A stretch of 64,000 nucleotides of DNA from Candidatus Villigracilaceae bacterium (GTDB lineage: Bacteria; Chloroflexota; Anaerolineae; Anaerolineales; Villigracilaceae). Numbering within the stretch: the first letter of the stretch is position 1; each line of letters starts with the position of its first letter. The notes beneath the pieces are model-generated. The model had not been told where the DNA came from. It saw only the letters and a list, made by a program, of their open reading frames with translations, and did not search any database. Shown here piece by piece: positions 1-11,070 of the stretch. The stretch is taken from NCBI GenBank assembly GCA_026645935.1, contig JAPKMP010000003.1, positions 62,001 through 126,000 of the forward strand, in the 5' to 3' direction. The translations under genes and the position numbers were made by a program.

Positions 1-906
1 CAAATTTCCCGCGTACACGAATTTGAGTCCCGCCTCGCGCCCGATCTCCGCCGCGCGGATGAGAGTCCTCGCATCGGTGTTATCCGGATCGGTCATTTTG
101 TAATCCTTATGGAATGCCGTCACATGCCAGGGAATATCCCTTGAAACCTCCGAGAGGAAACGCGCCGCATCCCACAACTCTTCATTCGAATCATTGAAGC
201 CGGGGATGACCAACGTGACCACCTCCACCCAGAGTCCATGTTGCCTTGCCCGTTTGATCCCGTCCAGCGTGCTTTGCAGGGTCCCGCCGAGTTTGCGGTA
301 GTTCTTGTCGTCCATGCACTTGAGATCGACCTTATAGGCGGAAAGATACGGCGCAAGGTAATCCATTACTTCAGCGGTGTTGTTCCCGTTGGAGACATAG
401 GCGCACATCAAACCGTTAGCCTTCGCCACCTTGAAGATATCCACCGCCCATTCGCTGGTGATCAGCGGTTCGTTATACGAGGAAACCACCACCGAGGCAT
501 TCACCCTGCGGGCATGGTCCGCAATCGCCTGGGGAGTCACTTCGCGTACGAATTGAGCCGAAATATCCGATGCCGGGTCGCGCATGGCTTGCGAGGTGAG
601 CCAGTTCTGGCAGTAACCACAATGGTAGTCGCAACCAAGCATTCCGAAGGTCAATGCATTTGCGCCGGGTAATACATGCGCGAACGGCTTTTTCTCGATG
701 GGGTCGTTCTGCAGTGCGGCGACGTAACCGTGCGGAACCATCAACCTCCCGCCCTTGTTGAAGCGCACCTGGCAGATTCCCCGTTTCCCCTCGCGGATGA
801 GACAGCGATGCCCGCATGCGAAACAGCGCACGGAATCGTCGGCAAGTTTCTCATACAGCTCGCCTTCGATGGTCAATCGGTCAAGTAGGGTAGCCAGAGG
901 ACTCAT
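1..906 (-). CDS. AmmeMemoRadiSam system radical SAM enzyme (3' end outside window)
   Basis: Reverse-strand translation from ATG at 906: MSPLATLLDRLTIEGELYEKL...RCFACGHRCLIREGKRGICQVRFN...GMLGCDYHCGYCQNW. Contains CX3CX2C radical SAM motif; open to window edge (not listed whole in the ORF track). Confidence 0.85.
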   Translation of the reverse strand, partial: MSPLATLLDRLTIEGELYEKLADDSVRCFACGHRCLIREGKRGICQVRFNKGGRLMVPHGYVAALQNDPIEKKPFAHVLPGANALTFGMLGCDYHCGYCQNWLTSQAMRDPASDISAQFVREVTPQAIADHARRVNASVVVSSYNEPLITSEWAVDIFKVAKANGLMCAYVSNGNNTAEVMDYLAPYLSAYKVDLKCMDDKNYRKLGGTLQSTLDGIKRARQHGLWVEVVTLVIPGFNDSNEELWDAARFLSEVSRDIPWHVTAFHKDYKMTDPDNTDARTLIRAAEIGREAGLKFVYAGNL

Positions 907-924
907 TTCATCTATAATATACCC

Positions 925-1566
925 ATGTTATCGGTTGTAATTCAAGCCGGCGGGCAGTCCTCCCGCATGGGCGAGGACAAGGCGCTCAAGCCGTTTTTGA
1001 GAAGGCCGCTCATCCAGCGGGTGATCGAACGGCTTGCGTCCATCGCGGACGAATTGATTGTAACGACGAATCGCCCCGCAGACTATGAATTCCTTAACGC
1101 TTCGACAGGCTCAGCGCAACCCGTGCGCCTCATGCCGGACCTCAAACCGGGCCGCGGCGCCCTGGGCGGACTCTACACCGCCATCGCATCCGCCAGTCAT
1201 CCATTCGTCGCAGTGGTCGCTTGCGACATGCCCTTCGCGAGTAAAAATTTCTTCGAAAGCGCGCACAGGCTCATCGTTGCGGAAGAGGCGGATGTGGTCA
1301 TCGCCCGCGTCGAGGCGGAAAACGAAAAAAGCGCAGGGTACGAGCCGCTCCATGCGTTATATCGAAAAGAGACCTGCCTGCCGGCCATCGAAAACGCAAT
1401 CGAAAAAGACCTGTGGAAAGTGATCGTCTGGTTTCCACAGGTCAGGGTGCGGACAGTAACCGAAGAAGAATTGAAAATTCTTGACCCATCCGGTTTGTGT
1501 TTTTGGAATGTCAACACCTCCGGGGAATTTCAAAAAGCCGAACTACTTGCCGGACTAAACGACTGA
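925..1566 (+). CDS. mobA: Molybdenum cofactor guanylyltransferase (MobA-like NTP transferase)
   Basis: N-terminal VVIQAGGQSSRMGEDKAL nucleotidyltransferase motif and LKPGRGALGGLYTAI, VACDMPF. Confidence 0.8.
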   Translation: MLSVVIQAGGQSSRMGEDKALKPFLRRPLIQRVIERLASIADELIVTTNRPADYEFLNASTGSAQPVRLMPDLKPGRGALGGLYTAIASASHPFVAVVACDMPFASKNFFESAHRLIVAEEADVVIARVEAENEKSAGYEPLHALYRKETCLPAIENAIEKDLWKVIVWFPQVRVRTVTEEELKILDPSGLCFWNVNTSGEFQKAELLAGLND

Positions 1567-1578
1567 CCGACTCTTCGA

Positions 1579-2001
1579 CTATCTGACTATCAATACCGGG
1601 CAGGGCGCATGCGAGACGACCTTCTGACTCGTGCTTCCCAGCAGCAAACCTGCCAGCCTACCCAGGCCGCGCGAACCCATCACGATCACATCACTTTTGC
1701 AGACGTTCGCCACTTCGATGATCGCGCCGGCTGCGTCGCCTTCGATGATCTCGGTGTGGATCCCGCAGGGCACCTCGCCGATTTCCTTGACGGCCATGTT
1801 CAATATTTCCTCGGCTTCACCTTTGCGGTTGGTGATCGCGATCTGCATATTCGGTTCGCCGAGATACATCGGGATGGGATCGTACGCAACAACGATGCGA
1901 AACTCTTTGGGTTTCATGCAGCGCGCCAGTTCGGCGGCTTTGCGGGTGGCATGGAGGGCGTGCTCGGAACCGTCCACAGCAAGCAGGATTCTCTCGAACA
2001 T
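1579..2001 (-). CDS. Universal stress protein, UspA family
   Basis: MFERILLAVDGSEHALHATRKAAELA...VMGSRGLGRLAGLLLGSTSQKVVSHAPCPVLIVR; G-2X-G-9X-G(S/T) ATP-binding motif. Confidence 0.92.
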   Translation of the reverse strand: MFERILLAVDGSEHALHATRKAAELARCMKPKEFRIVVAYDPIPMYLGEPNMQIAITNRKGEAEEILNMAVKEIGEVPCGIHTEIIEGDAAGAIIEVANVCKSDVIVMGSRGLGRLAGLLLGSTSQKVVSHAPCPVLIVR

Positions 2002-2076
2002 ACAGCCTCCTTTCGGTGGGGTACAATCCTAGTATAGTACCTGCGTGTTTGAAATTCATCTGAGGAGACCCTTTGC

Positions 2077-3336
2077 ATGTCACTAAATTTGGATGTCATT
2101 CGTCAGCAATTTCCGTCGCTGAACCGCCCGGCGATCTTCTTCGACAATCCCGGTGGGACTCAGATCGCAAAACAATCCCTCGACCGCATCACAAATTATC
2201 TGCTTGAGAACAATGCCAATCATGAAGGCGCATTCGCCACCAGCATCGCTTCTGATGCAATTCTCGACGAAGCGCATCGCGCCATAGCGGATTTTTATAA
2301 CGCCGCCTCTCCCGAAGAGATCGTCTTCGGCAACAACATGACCACCCTCACCCTGCACTTAAGCCGCTCCATTTCGCGCGAATGGAGGGAAGGCGATGAA
2401 ATCGTCTTGACGAGACTCGACCACGACGCCAATGTCACGCCCTGGGCGCTGGCAGCGCAGGATAAAGGCGTGAAGGTCAACTGGGTGGATTTCGATGTGG
2501 AAGACGGCACACTCAAACTGGATGATCTTCAAAAGGCTCTTGAACGCAAACCGAAACTTGTGGCTGTCGGATATGCCTCCAATTCGCTGGGAACGGTCAA
2601 CCCGATAACAAAGATCACGAAGATGGCGCACGACGTTGGCGCACTCGTCTATGTGGATGCCGTGCAATACGCCGTGCATGGACCGATCGATGTGCAAAAG
2701 ATCGGTTGTGATTTTCTGGTCTCTTCATCGTACAAGTATTTCGGTCCTCATGCGGGAATCTTGTACGGCAAACGCAACCTGCTTGAAAAGCTTTTCGCTT
2801 ACAAGGTGCAACCCGCAACGAACAAAATCCCCGGCAAATTCGAGACCGGCACGCAAAACCACGAAGGCATCGCAGGGGTTCTCGGCGCCATCGAATACTT
2901 TGAATGGCTGGGAAAGGAATTCGGCGGGCGTTATGTGGACGGTCTGCGCGAGGATGGTTACAGCGGACGAAAACTTATCCTCAAACAGGCAATGACCGCC
3001 GTCCATGCCTACGAATTCGAGTTGAGCCGCGCGCTTCTTTCCGCGCTCGAAGCGATTCCGGGACTGCGCATCTTCGGTCTCTCCGACCCCCGCCGCCTCG
3101 ACGAACGCATCGCCACCTTCTCCTTCCGCATCGGGGACATGCATCCAAAAATTGCGGCGGAGAAACTCGCGGCGGAAAATATCTACGTTTGGGACGGTAA
3201 CTACTACGCCATCAACGTCACCGAACGCCTTGGCTTGGAAGACAAGGGCGGCATGGTCCGCGTCGGTGCGGTCCATTACAACACGCTGGATGAGGTTGCA
3301 AAGTTGGAAGAGGTGTTGAAGAGAATCGCAGGTTAG
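2077..3336 (+). CDS. Cysteine desulfurase-like aminotransferase class V
   Basis: FFDNPGGTQI..., PLP-Lys motif VSSSYKYFGPHAGILYG, C-term KGGMVRVGAVHYNTLDEVAKLEEVL. Confidence 0.85.
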   Translation: MSLNLDVIRQQFPSLNRPAIFFDNPGGTQIAKQSLDRITNYLLENNANHEGAFATSIASDAILDEAHRAIADFYNAASPEEIVFGNNMTTLTLHLSRSISREWREGDEIVLTRLDHDANVTPWALAAQDKGVKVNWVDFDVEDGTLKLDDLQKALERKPKLVAVGYASNSLGTVNPITKITKMAHDVGALVYVDAVQYAVHGPIDVQKIGCDFLVSSSYKYFGPHAGILYGKRNLLEKLFAYKVQPATNKIPGKFETGTQNHEGIAGVLGAIEYFEWLGKEFGGRYVDGLREDGYSGRKLILKQAMTAVHAYEFELSRALLSALEAIPGLRIFGLSDPRRLDERIATFSFRIGDMHPKIAAEKLAAENIYVWDGNYYAINVTERLGLEDKGGMVRVGAVHYNTLDEVAKLEEVLKRIAG

Positions 3337-3381
3337 ATCGGACATCCCTGTGAACTGGGAGAAATTGGCGGCTTTACGTCT

Positions 3382-4218
3382 TTATATGTAAGCCGCGGAA
3401 TACCTCTCGAAATTTTCATGGAAGTGTTCCAGCCACGATTCGATGAATTGCCTGGATTCGAACATTGGCAGCAGGTCCACAGCAAGATCATGCACTCGAA
3501 TCCCCTCTGCCTTTCTTCGTAAAACATCCATGGCCGCGGGAATGGTGTATGCCTTTTGCGAGTCTTTTTCAAGTTTCTCTGCAAGCGGCACAACACCCTT
3601 TTGCATGAACCAGAGCAAATCGTAAAAATCGCGCCCTTTGATGAATGCGCCTTCGCGTCCGCGTTGGAAGTTGCGTTCGATGCATGCGATCATTTTTCCC
3701 GCCATCATGGTCTCCAGCGAAAAATGGGAGACGACAATGCTGTGTCCCAGATAAAAGACGGGGGTCTTTTGAATGAGCGCTGTCTGCTTGTGATGGCTTG
3801 CCTCGACCTTTAGGTGAAGAGCCTCATTTGCATGGCTGGACAGTCCCAGCGCGTTCAATATTGGGAATTTCATGGTCACACGTAAAACATCCTTTTCGCC
3901 GTGCTGAACCTTCGAAATCGTTTCATTGTAACCAAACGTATGCCTGAACATGTCCGTCAGGTCGCGCGGAAGGTTCGAAAGATCGATCCCCACGCTGTTG
4001 TCGAGGTCCAAATCCTCCGAAAGGCGGTTCAAATCATAGACGACATGCAGGCAGGTGCCGCCGTAAAAGTTCAATCCCCGGTAAACGGGGTGATTGTAAA
4101 GAAAATCCAGCACAGAGGATTGCAGAACTTCCTTGAGAACGATCCGTTTGGTCTCAGGGGAGGGAAGCGGCCCTCTTTGCTCAAGGGCGTGTTGCAAAAC
4201 CCGGACTAAATCCGCCAT
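3382..4218 (-). CDS. AbiEii/AbiGii-type nucleotidyltransferase toxin
   Basis: FYGGTCLHVVYDLNRLSEDLDL (GGTxL...RxSxDxD) and KGRDFYDLLWFM motifs of the AbiEii family. Confidence 0.85.
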   Translation of the reverse strand: MADLVRVLQHALEQRGPLPSPETKRIVLKEVLQSSVLDFLYNHPVYRGLNFYGGTCLHVVYDLNRLSEDLDLDNSVGIDLSNLPRDLTDMFRHTFGYNETISKVQHGEKDVLRVTMKFPILNALGLSSHANEALHLKVEASHHKQTALIQKTPVFYLGHSIVVSHFSLETMMAGKMIACIERNFQRGREGAFIKGRDFYDLLWFMQKGVVPLAEKLEKDSQKAYTIPAAMDVLRRKAEGIRVHDLAVDLLPMFESRQFIESWLEHFHENFERYSAAYI

Positions 4219-4856
4219 ACATGCCTCCTGAAATTTTCAAGAATATCGCGCATTTTCTTTGAATTACCCGCCTCAACGAAACCGGAAAATTCCGCGCGCG
4301 CCTTCGAATCCATTTCATCCAGGTTCAAACGAAGTTCCCCCGCAAGATCGATTTTCAGGGAACGGAAGGATGGAGGCACGGGACGCAAATAAAGATAATC
4401 GAACAGGGCTTTGGCGGGACCGGCAATTGCATACCGGATGCCGAAGTATTCAAAAAATGAAAATCCCTCATACAGATCCGCGCGGATGTTGCGATACCAG
4501 AAAGTGTTGATCCCGTTTGTGATCGTCTTTGTATTCTTTTTTGTAATGCAAGTGACGGGATAAGTGACCTCCGTCAACAGGTTGCCCTGCTGGAGCACAT
4601 ATTCCAGCGACACATAGGACTGGGGTACGAGAATTGCGCTGACCGCCGGGGAAAATGCCGCATCCAGCCGGTGGTTTTCGAAAAACCGGCGGGTCATGTA
4701 CAAACCCTTTTTAAGAGGCAGGATGATTCCCGTTTGCGCCCAGCGATGCAACAAGACACGCACAGAATGGGAGGATTCCATGCCTGAAATTTGCTTGAAA
4801 CCCTCGATGCTAAAAAAAGGAATGGTCTCAAAGGGGCGTAATAAGTTGGTCTTCAT
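4206..4856 (-). CDS. AbiEi-type antitoxin / transcriptional regulator
   Basis: Overlaps the AbiEii ORF (13 nt), N-terminal winged-helix-like region, SPAVSAILVPQSYVSLEYVLQQGNL...; typical AbiEi order upstream of toxin. Confidence 0.75.
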   Translation of the reverse strand: MKTNLLRPFETIPFFSIEGFKQISGMESSHSVRVLLHRWAQTGIILPLKKGLYMTRRFFENHRLDAAFSPAVSAILVPQSYVSLEYVLQQGNLLTEVTYPVTCITKKNTKTITNGINTFWYRNIRADLYEGFSFFEYFGIRYAIAGPAKALFDYLYLRPVPPSFRSLKIDLAGELRLNLDEMDSKARAEFSGFVEAGNSKKMRDILENFRRHVWRI

Positions 4857-4858
4857 AT

Positions 4859-4897
4859 ATATCGGATAATATACTTTTTTTGTATATTATCCGATAT
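4859..4897. promoter_or_regulatory. Perfect 16-bp inverted repeat with T7 spacer upstream of the antitoxin gene (candidate autoregulatory operator)
   Basis: ATATCGGATAATATAC-TTTTTTT-GTATATTATCCGATAT, ending 3 nt from the antitoxin start codon (ATG at 4856). Confidence 0.7.
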
Positions 4898-4921
4898 AAA
4901 AACGTGTTTGTCAAGCGCCGC

Positions 4922-5023
4922 TTGGAAAACAAAGGCGGCATGGTCCGCGTGGGTGCGGTGCATTACAACACGTTGGGTGAAGTGGCGAAGTTGGGGGAGG
5001 TATTGAAAAGGATCGCTGGATAA
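4922..5023 (+). pseudogene. Remnant of a second cysteine desulfurase-like gene (3' end only)
   Basis: Translates to LENKGGMVRVGAVHYNTLGEVAKLGEVLKRIAG*, near-identical to the C-terminus of 2077..3336 (LEDKGGMVRVGAVHYNTLDEVAKLEEVLKRIAG*). Confidence 0.85.
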
Positions 5024-5193
5024 AAGAAACATGGCTCACCCGGAAATTATGGTTTCGTGGGTGAGTTCGTTTTTAAGAGCAAATAGGGCGCGGATTATCG
5101 CTGGAAACGTGGTTTTTTTAATCCTTTTCCACGTTCACCTGCGCTCGTCTGCGTCCCAAATTAAATTCTGGGTTATTTATGTTTTGAACTTCA

Positions 5194-7143
5194 TCAACCA
5201 AACACCACAAAATCCAACGGCTCAAGGACGAGCGTATTCTTGGGAGAAACATGATTCCGTCCGTGCAGTTTCTTTAGCGAGGTGATCGAGTACTGTTCGA
5301 TGACGCGGCGCATAATGGGTTGAGGCACTTCGGAGAAGTTGGCAAAGACCACGGCGCGTTTGCCTGCATAGGTGCGCATATAGGCAAGGACGTGTTCATT
5401 TCCGGCCGGGATGACTTCCATTTCGCCGTCTGCAAAGACCTTGTGAACCTTTCGCAGTTCGATCAACGTGCGAAAACCGTGATAGATGTGCCCTTCGATG
5501 GAGTGGGGATTCTTTCTCCGCTTGTATTTCTCCCAATCCGCGCGCGGACGATGCACCCAGCGGCTGTCGCGTTCGCGGGCGGGGTCGTCGCGGTAGGCGT
5601 AATCGTTCAGGGTGCCGATCTCATCGCCAAGGTAAATGAGCGGGATCCCGCCCACAGTGAGGATGATTCCATGAATCAACAGGATACGGCGGATGGCAAG
5701 TTCCACTTCCTTTTCGCCTTCTTCATGCAGGGCTTTTTCCAGCCCGGCAAGGGAAGCGCAGGTGCCGCTGATCCGGCAATCACCGGTGGCGGGATTTTCC
5801 TGAAAGGGAAGCCCGCGCGCGAAACTGCCGGGAAACTTTCCGCGATAGAACTCGTTGAGAAAACGGCGGTGGTCGTAGCCGTTGATTCCCAATTGGGCGG
5901 CGTCTTCATCCGAAAATGTCCAGCCGATGTCGTCGTGCACCCGGACGTAATTGATCCAGGCCGTCCCCTGCGGGAGTTTAAACCGGGTCGCCAGAGCCTG
6001 TGAAAGCAAGCGTGTCTTCCGCGTGGCAAGCGAGTTCCAAAGCAAGGCCATTATGAGCGGGTTATAGGATACCTGGCACTCATCGGGCGAAACGTATTTC
6101 ACCACCTCGTCGGGATGCACGATGGCTTCGGATTTGAAAATGAGCGCAGGGGCGGCGATGCGTGCCACGGCATTAAAGGCTTTGATGAGCGTATGCGCTT
6201 GCGGCAGGTTCTCGCAGTTGGTGCCGAGTTGTTTCCAAATAAAAGCAACCGCATCGAGCCGCAGCGCTTCCACGCCTTGATTCGCAAGGAAGAGCATTTC
6301 CTCCGCCATGCGGTTGAAGACGGCCGGGTTGGCATAGTTCAAATCCCATTGGTAGGAGTGGAAGGTCGTCCACACCCAATGTTCTTTTTTCCTGATGATG
6401 AACGGTGAAAATGCGCCTGCATGGCCTTCGGGAAAGATTTCCCTGAGATTCTGCTGGTAGCGGCCGGGCAGGTCACGGTCCGGGAAGATGCGGTAGAAAT
6501 CCATGTGGTCTTCATCGCCCTGCTTGGCACGTTCCGCCCAGAGATGTTCATCCGAGGTGTGATTGAAGACCAGGTCCAAAACAAGGCTGATGCCCGCCCG
6601 GCGCAATTCGCGCGCAAGTGAAGACAGTTCCTTCATCGTGCCAAGCGCGGGATTCACTTCGCGGTAACTGCTGACGGCATATCCGCCGTCGTTCTCGCCT
6701 TCGGGGGATTTGAAGAGCGGCATGAGGTGAAGATAGGTGAGACCGAGTTCCTTGAAGTACGGGATTTTCCTGCGGATCCCATCGAGGTCATTCGCAAAAA
6801 GATCCGCATAACAGACTGCTCCGAGCATTTGGTTGGATTGAAACCAGAGCGGGTCGCGCTCGCGCGCATCGTCGAGTTCGCGCAGGTCGAGCGGGCGGTT
6901 GAACCATGAACGCGCCATGCTTGCCACCAGGTCTTCGAGTTGATAGGCAAGGTCGTATCGGTCACCATACAGCTCAGCATACAACGCCAGCAGGGAGGGG
7001 AAGGTCTTATTGAGTCGGCTTGTGAATTGCTGCCAACCATGCGGGTCCCTTGCGATCAGGCGTTTAAGGTCGGCTTCCACTCGCGGAAGAATTGATCTCA
7101 ATAATTTATGAGAGTTACGTTCGAGGAGTTTGGATTGAATCAT
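5194..7143 (-). CDS. Amylosucrase (GH13)
   Basis: 649 aa; [108 protein letters not shown]; amylosucrase-like architecture. Confidence 0.85.
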   Translation of the reverse strand: MIQSKLLERNSHKLLRSILPRVEADLKRLIARDPHGWQQFTSRLNKTFPSLLALYAELYGDRYDLAYQLEDLVASMARSWFNRPLDLRELDDARERDPLWFQSNQMLGAVCYADLFANDLDGIRRKIPYFKELGLTYLHLMPLFKSPEGENDGGYAVSSYREVNPALGTMKELSSLARELRRAGISLVLDLVFNHTSDEHLWAERAKQGDEDHMDFYRIFPDRDLPGRYQQNLREIFPEGHAGAFSPFIIRKKEHWVWTTFHSYQWDLNYANPAVFNRMAEEMLFLANQGVEALRLDAVAFIWKQLGTNCENLPQAHTLIKAFNAVARIAAPALIFKSEAIVHPDEVVKYVSPDECQVSYNPLIMALLWNSLATRKTRLLSQALATRFKLPQGTAWINYVRVHDDIGWTFSDEDAAQLGINGYDHRRFLNEFYRGKFPGSFARGLPFQENPATGDCRISGTCASLAGLEKALHEEGEKEVELAIRRILLIHGIILTVGGIPLIYLGDEIGTLNDYAYRDDPARERDSRWVHRPRADWEKYKRRKNPHSIEGHIYHGFRTLIELRKVHKVFADGEMEVIPAGNEHVLAYMRTYAGKRAVVFANFSEVPQPIMRRVIEQYSITSLKKLHGRNHVSPKNTLVLEPLDFVVFG

Positions 7144-7148
7144 TGAAT

Positions 7149-8057
7149 TTATTGTAACGCTTCTTCAGCCAGGGCAAACGCGCCAAGTATACCCGAACGG
7201 TTCCCCAAGCCGGGATGGACGATATAGGTTTCGATATTTTCAAGGATGACGGGAGATTGAATGTAGCCGTTGATGTAACCGCGCGTCTTTTCCTGGACCT
7301 TTGGCAGGAGATGCTCCAGCGAGCCGACTCCTCCGCCGATGATGATGCGCTGAGGCGAGAGGGTCATCACATAATTGCTGAGCGCCTGCGCAATGTAATC
7401 GGCTTCGAGGTCCCATGCCGGGTGATCTGCCGGGAGCAAAGAGCCGCGTTTGCCCCAGCGCTTTTCGATGGCAACGCCCGACGCAAGCCCCTCGAAACAA
7501 TCGGCATGGAACGGGCAGGCTCCCTTGAAAGGATCCCTTTCCATATCGTGCCGGACGATTACATGGCCCATCTCCGGGTGGATCAATCCATGCAGGAGGT
7601 TCCCCTCCACATATGCGCCTCCGCCGATGCCCGTGCCCACGGTGAGATAAATAAAGGTTTTTCGTCCCTGGGCCGCGCCCCAGCGCCACTCGCCCAGGGC
7701 GGCGCCATTCACATCGGTATCGAATGCGACGGGAACATCGAACGAGTCGCGCAGCATGCCGACGACATTTGCGTTCGACCAGCCGGGTTTGGGCGTTGGC
7801 AGAATAAAACCGAATGTGTTTGAAGCCGGATCCGGATCGAGCGGGCCAAAGCAGGCAAACCCAATGGCGGAGAATTTGCCCATAATCTCCTCCTGTTGTT
7901 TGAAGAAGTCGACCACATGCGCCATGGTTTCTTCAGGCGTGGTCGTTTCAAACCTCGCCTCAGCCCGGATATTTTTCGGCGCCGCGCCGACCGCGCAGAT
8001 GAACTTCGTGCCGCCGCCTTCAATGGCGCCGTAGAGAGGAACATGATCATTCTTCAT
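7149..8057 (-). CDS. ROK family fructokinase
   Basis: [68 protein letters not shown] zinc motif. ATG at 8057 preferred over the track start 8075. Confidence 0.85.
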   Translation of the reverse strand: MKNDHVPLYGAIEGGGTKFICAVGAAPKNIRAEARFETTTPEETMAHVVDFFKQQEEIMGKFSAIGFACFGPLDPDPASNTFGFILPTPKPGWSNANVVGMLRDSFDVPVAFDTDVNGAALGEWRWGAAQGRKTFIYLTVGTGIGGGAYVEGNLLHGLIHPEMGHVIVRHDMERDPFKGACPFHADCFEGLASGVAIEKRWGKRGSLLPADHPAWDLEADYIAQALSNYVMTLSPQRIIIGGGVGSLEHLLPKVQEKTRGYINGYIQSPVILENIETYIVHPGLGNRSGILGAFALAEEALQ

Positions 8058-9652
8058 CGCTGCACCTGCATCCAATGGTAGGCATAAGGCGCGATCTCAA
8101 GAGTTTCAGTCAGGGATTGTGAACGGCCCGTGAACAGGTCGATACAGGGCATTCGAAAATCCATTGGGATATCCACGCATTGATTCGAGCCGCTCAGGTT
8201 ATTGAAAATAAGCATAACATCCCCGCCATGTTCGCGCACATACACGGCAACCGCCGGATTGCCCGTCTCCACCCATTGCATTTCACTGCCGCCGAATGCG
8301 GCGTGTTTTTTTCGCAGGGAGATCATCTTTTGCAGGGTATGGAACAGCGAGTTCGGATCCTTCAACTGGCTGGCAACGTTGATCTGTTCGTATCCCATCG
8401 ATCCGCGCACCGGCGCGGTAAACGGCTCGGCAAGCGTGAAACCCGCATTCAGTGAATCGTTCCATTGCATAGGCGTGCGGACCCCGTTGCGGTCCGGCAG
8501 ATCGAGGTTGTCGCCCATGCCGATCTCATCGCCGTAATAGATGATGGGCGCGCCGGGCAGGGTGAATAATAATGAGTTCGCCAGTTCGATCTTGCGGCGA
8601 TCGTTATCGAGCAATGGCGCGAGTCGGCGGCGAATGCCAAGGTTGAGTTTCATGCGCGGCTCGGGCGCATATTCCTTCCACATCCATTGGCGTTCTTCTT
8701 CGGTGACCATCTCTAAGGTCAATTCATCGTGGTTGCGCAGGAAGGTGCACCACTGGCAATTTTCGGGAATGGAAGGCGTGCGGCGCATGATCTGCGCCAT
8801 ATCTTCGTAAAGTCCCTTTTTGATCGCCATGTAAATACGCGGCATGATCGGGAAGTGAAAGCCCATATGGAATTCGTCGCCATTGCCGAAGTAGGGACGC
8901 ACATCTTCAGGCCATTGATTCGCTTCACAAAGCAGAATCCGCCCGGGATAATGCTCGTTCATGAAGGCGCGTAATGTTTTCAAGTACACATGAGTTTCGG
9001 GCAGGTTCTCACAATTGGTCCCCTCGCGCTCGAAGAGATACGGAACCGCATCGGCGCGAAAACCATCGATTCCCATTTCCAGCCAGAAGCGCGCCACGTT
9101 GAGCATTTCTTCCCGCACTTTGGGATTGTCAAAGTTCAAGTCTGGCTGGGTGGAATAAAAACGATGCCAGAAATATTGACCGGCTTGTTCGTCCCACGTC
9201 CAGTTCGATGTTTCGGTATCCACAAAGATGATGCGCGCATCTTTATATTTTTCGTTCGTGTCGCTCCACACGTAATAATCGCGATAGGGCGAGTTCCTGT
9301 CGGAGCGCGCGGCTTGGAACCAGGGATGGGCATCGGAGGTGTGATTCAGGACAAGGTCCATGATGAGGCGGATATCGCGTTGATGCGCCGCCTCGATCAG
9401 GACTTTGAGATCGTCCAGCAACCCGTAGGCTGGGTCCACGCTGTAATAGTCCGCGATATCATAGCCGTCATCGCGCAAAGGCGAAGGGTAGATGGGCATG
9501 ATCCAGATGCAATCCACGCCGAGGGTTTGCAAATAATCGAGCTTCTGCGTCAGCCCACGCAGGTCACCGCGCCCGTCGCCGTTGCTGTCCTTGAAAGCAC
9601 GGACGGAAATTTCATAAAAAACTGCGTTCTTGTACCAAAAGTTGTTGGTCAT
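8054..9652 (-). CDS. Trehalose synthase-like GH13 (maltose alpha-D-glucosyltransferase)
   Basis: Starts [92 protein letters not shown]. The upstream part of the track ORF (to 10111) is not supported. Confidence 0.82.
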   Translation of the reverse strand: MTNNFWYKNAVFYEISVRAFKDSNGDGRGDLRGLTQKLDYLQTLGVDCIWIMPIYPSPLRDDGYDIADYYSVDPAYGLLDDLKVLIEAAHQRDIRLIMDLVLNHTSDAHPWFQAARSDRNSPYRDYYVWSDTNEKYKDARIIFVDTETSNWTWDEQAGQYFWHRFYSTQPDLNFDNPKVREEMLNVARFWLEMGIDGFRADAVPYLFEREGTNCENLPETHVYLKTLRAFMNEHYPGRILLCEANQWPEDVRPYFGNGDEFHMGFHFPIMPRIYMAIKKGLYEDMAQIMRRTPSIPENCQWCTFLRNHDELTLEMVTEEERQWMWKEYAPEPRMKLNLGIRRRLAPLLDNDRRKIELANSLLFTLPGAPIIYYGDEIGMGDNLDLPDRNGVRTPMQWNDSLNAGFTLAEPFTAPVRGSMGYEQINVASQLKDPNSLFHTLQKMISLRKKHAAFGGSEMQWVETGNPAVAVYVREHGGDVMLIFNNLSGSNQCVDIPMDFRMPCIDLFTGRSQSLTETLEIAPYAYHWMQVQR

Positions 9653-9717
9653 AAATTTAGTGTCATTGCTCCAGGCGGCATCCTCGCCGCCGGGGACGGC
9701 AGCATAAGTGAAATAGA

Positions 9718-11067
9718 TTAGACCGTAATGGAATTTTGTCTGATGACTTCCCCGAACCAATACGCGCTTTGCTTGGGAGTACGTTTCAGGGTTTCGAAAT
9801 CCACGCGCACCAGACCGAAGCGTTTGCTGTAGCCGCGCTCCCATTCGAAGTTGTCGAAAATGCTCCAGACGAAATATCCATGCACATTCGCCCCTTCCTG
9901 AATTGCTTGATGCAGGGCTTGCAGGTGTGCCTGCAGGAACCGGATGCGGTCCCAGTCTTCTACAAAACCTTCCGGGTTCGGAGCATCCGGCATGGCACAG
10001 CCGTTTTCCGTAAGATAAAGGACGGGGTTGCCGTAATTTTCCTTGAGATACATGACTTCGTTCTTCAGCCCCATCGGGTGGATGCCCCAATTCATTTCCG
10101 TTCGTCCCCAACCGGCGGCTGAATACGGCGTAAGGCAGGCTTTGTTCAATCCGCCGAAAAGGTCGAACGAAACAAGGTCGGTATTATAGTGATTGAGACC
10201 GAAAAAATCGATCGGCTGATGAATGATATCCAGATCGTTCGCGTGAACCTTCGGCTGGTGGACGCCAATGTAGTCGAACAACGCCTGCGGATACGTTCCT
10301 TTGAAAACAGGATCGAGAAACAACGCATGGGTCTCGTCATGGACACGCTGCGTCGCCGCCACATCCTCTTTGCTGTCGGAGGCGGGGATCAACCCGTTCA
10401 AATTAAGGATGAATCCGATCTTTCCATCATGCCCGCCCTGTCGGTAGACTTGCACGGCTTTGCCGTGCGAAAGCAATAAATGATGCGCGGCTTGATATGC
10501 CTGCGAGTAATCGCAAATCCCGGGCGCGTGCAATCCCTGAGCATGACCCAAAAAGGCGGCGACCCATGGCTCGTTGTGGGTTGCCCAAAGTTTAACCCGG
10601 TCTGCCAGATGGCTGAAGACGATGCGGGCATAGTCGGCGAAATAGTCGGCCGTATCGCGCGAGGTCCATCCACCCAGGTCTTGAAGCGCCTGGGGAAGAT
10701 CCCAATGAAAGAGCGTGCCCTTGGGTTGGATGCCTGCATTCAGAAGTTCATCCACGAGGCGGGAGTAAAAATCCAGTCCCTTTGTGTTGACCGTCCCGCG
10801 TCCCTGCGGCAGGATGCGCGTCCAGGCGATGGTGAATCCATAACAAGGAATGCCCAGCGACTTGATGATCGCCACATCCTCCTTGTAACGGCGGTAATGA
10901 TCACAAGCCACGTCGCCATTATCGCCGTTAAGAATGTGCGCCTCCCAACGGGTAAAGCGGTCCCAAATACTCTCGCCTTTACCGTCCGCATTGTATGCGC
11001 CTTCGATCTGGTACGCCGAGGCGGCCGCGCCCCAAAGAAAATCTTTTGGAAATTTCAATATTCTCAT
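9718..11067 (-). CDS. Beta-glucosidase, GH1
   Basis: [54 protein letters not shown] at 11067; track ORF overextends upstream. Confidence 0.92.
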   Translation of the reverse strand: MRILKFPKDFLWGAAASAYQIEGAYNADGKGESIWDRFTRWEAHILNGDNGDVACDHYRRYKEDVAIIKSLGIPCYGFTIAWTRILPQGRGTVNTKGLDFYSRLVDELLNAGIQPKGTLFHWDLPQALQDLGGWTSRDTADYFADYARIVFSHLADRVKLWATHNEPWVAAFLGHAQGLHAPGICDYSQAYQAAHHLLLSHGKAVQVYRQGGHDGKIGFILNLNGLIPASDSKEDVAATQRVHDETHALFLDPVFKGTYPQALFDYIGVHQPKVHANDLDIIHQPIDFFGLNHYNTDLVSFDLFGGLNKACLTPYSAAGWGRTEMNWGIHPMGLKNEVMYLKENYGNPVLYLTENGCAMPDAPNPEGFVEDWDRIRFLQAHLQALHQAIQEGANVHGYFVWSIFDNFEWERGYSKRFGLVRVDFETLKRTPKQSAYWFGEVIRQNSITV

Positions 11068-11070
11068 GAT

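Noticed and set aside
3235-5023. Direct repeats flanking AbiE as transposon target-site duplications
   Set aside because: ~100 bp long, ~83% identical with mainly synonymous differences and intact stop codons; fits a gene remnant better than a target-site duplication.
8990-9721. 243-aa plus-strand ORF (and similar at 5320-6003, 7215-7823, 10480-11115, 17170-17895 minus, 20247-20978 minus)
   Set aside because: All lie opposite well-supported genes (GH13, ROK, GH1, Fe ABC); treated as antisense artefacts.
9653-10111. N-terminal extension of the TreS-like ORF in the track
   Set aside because: Overlaps the 3' end of the GH1 gene and lacks GH13 homology; the conserved protein starts at 9652.
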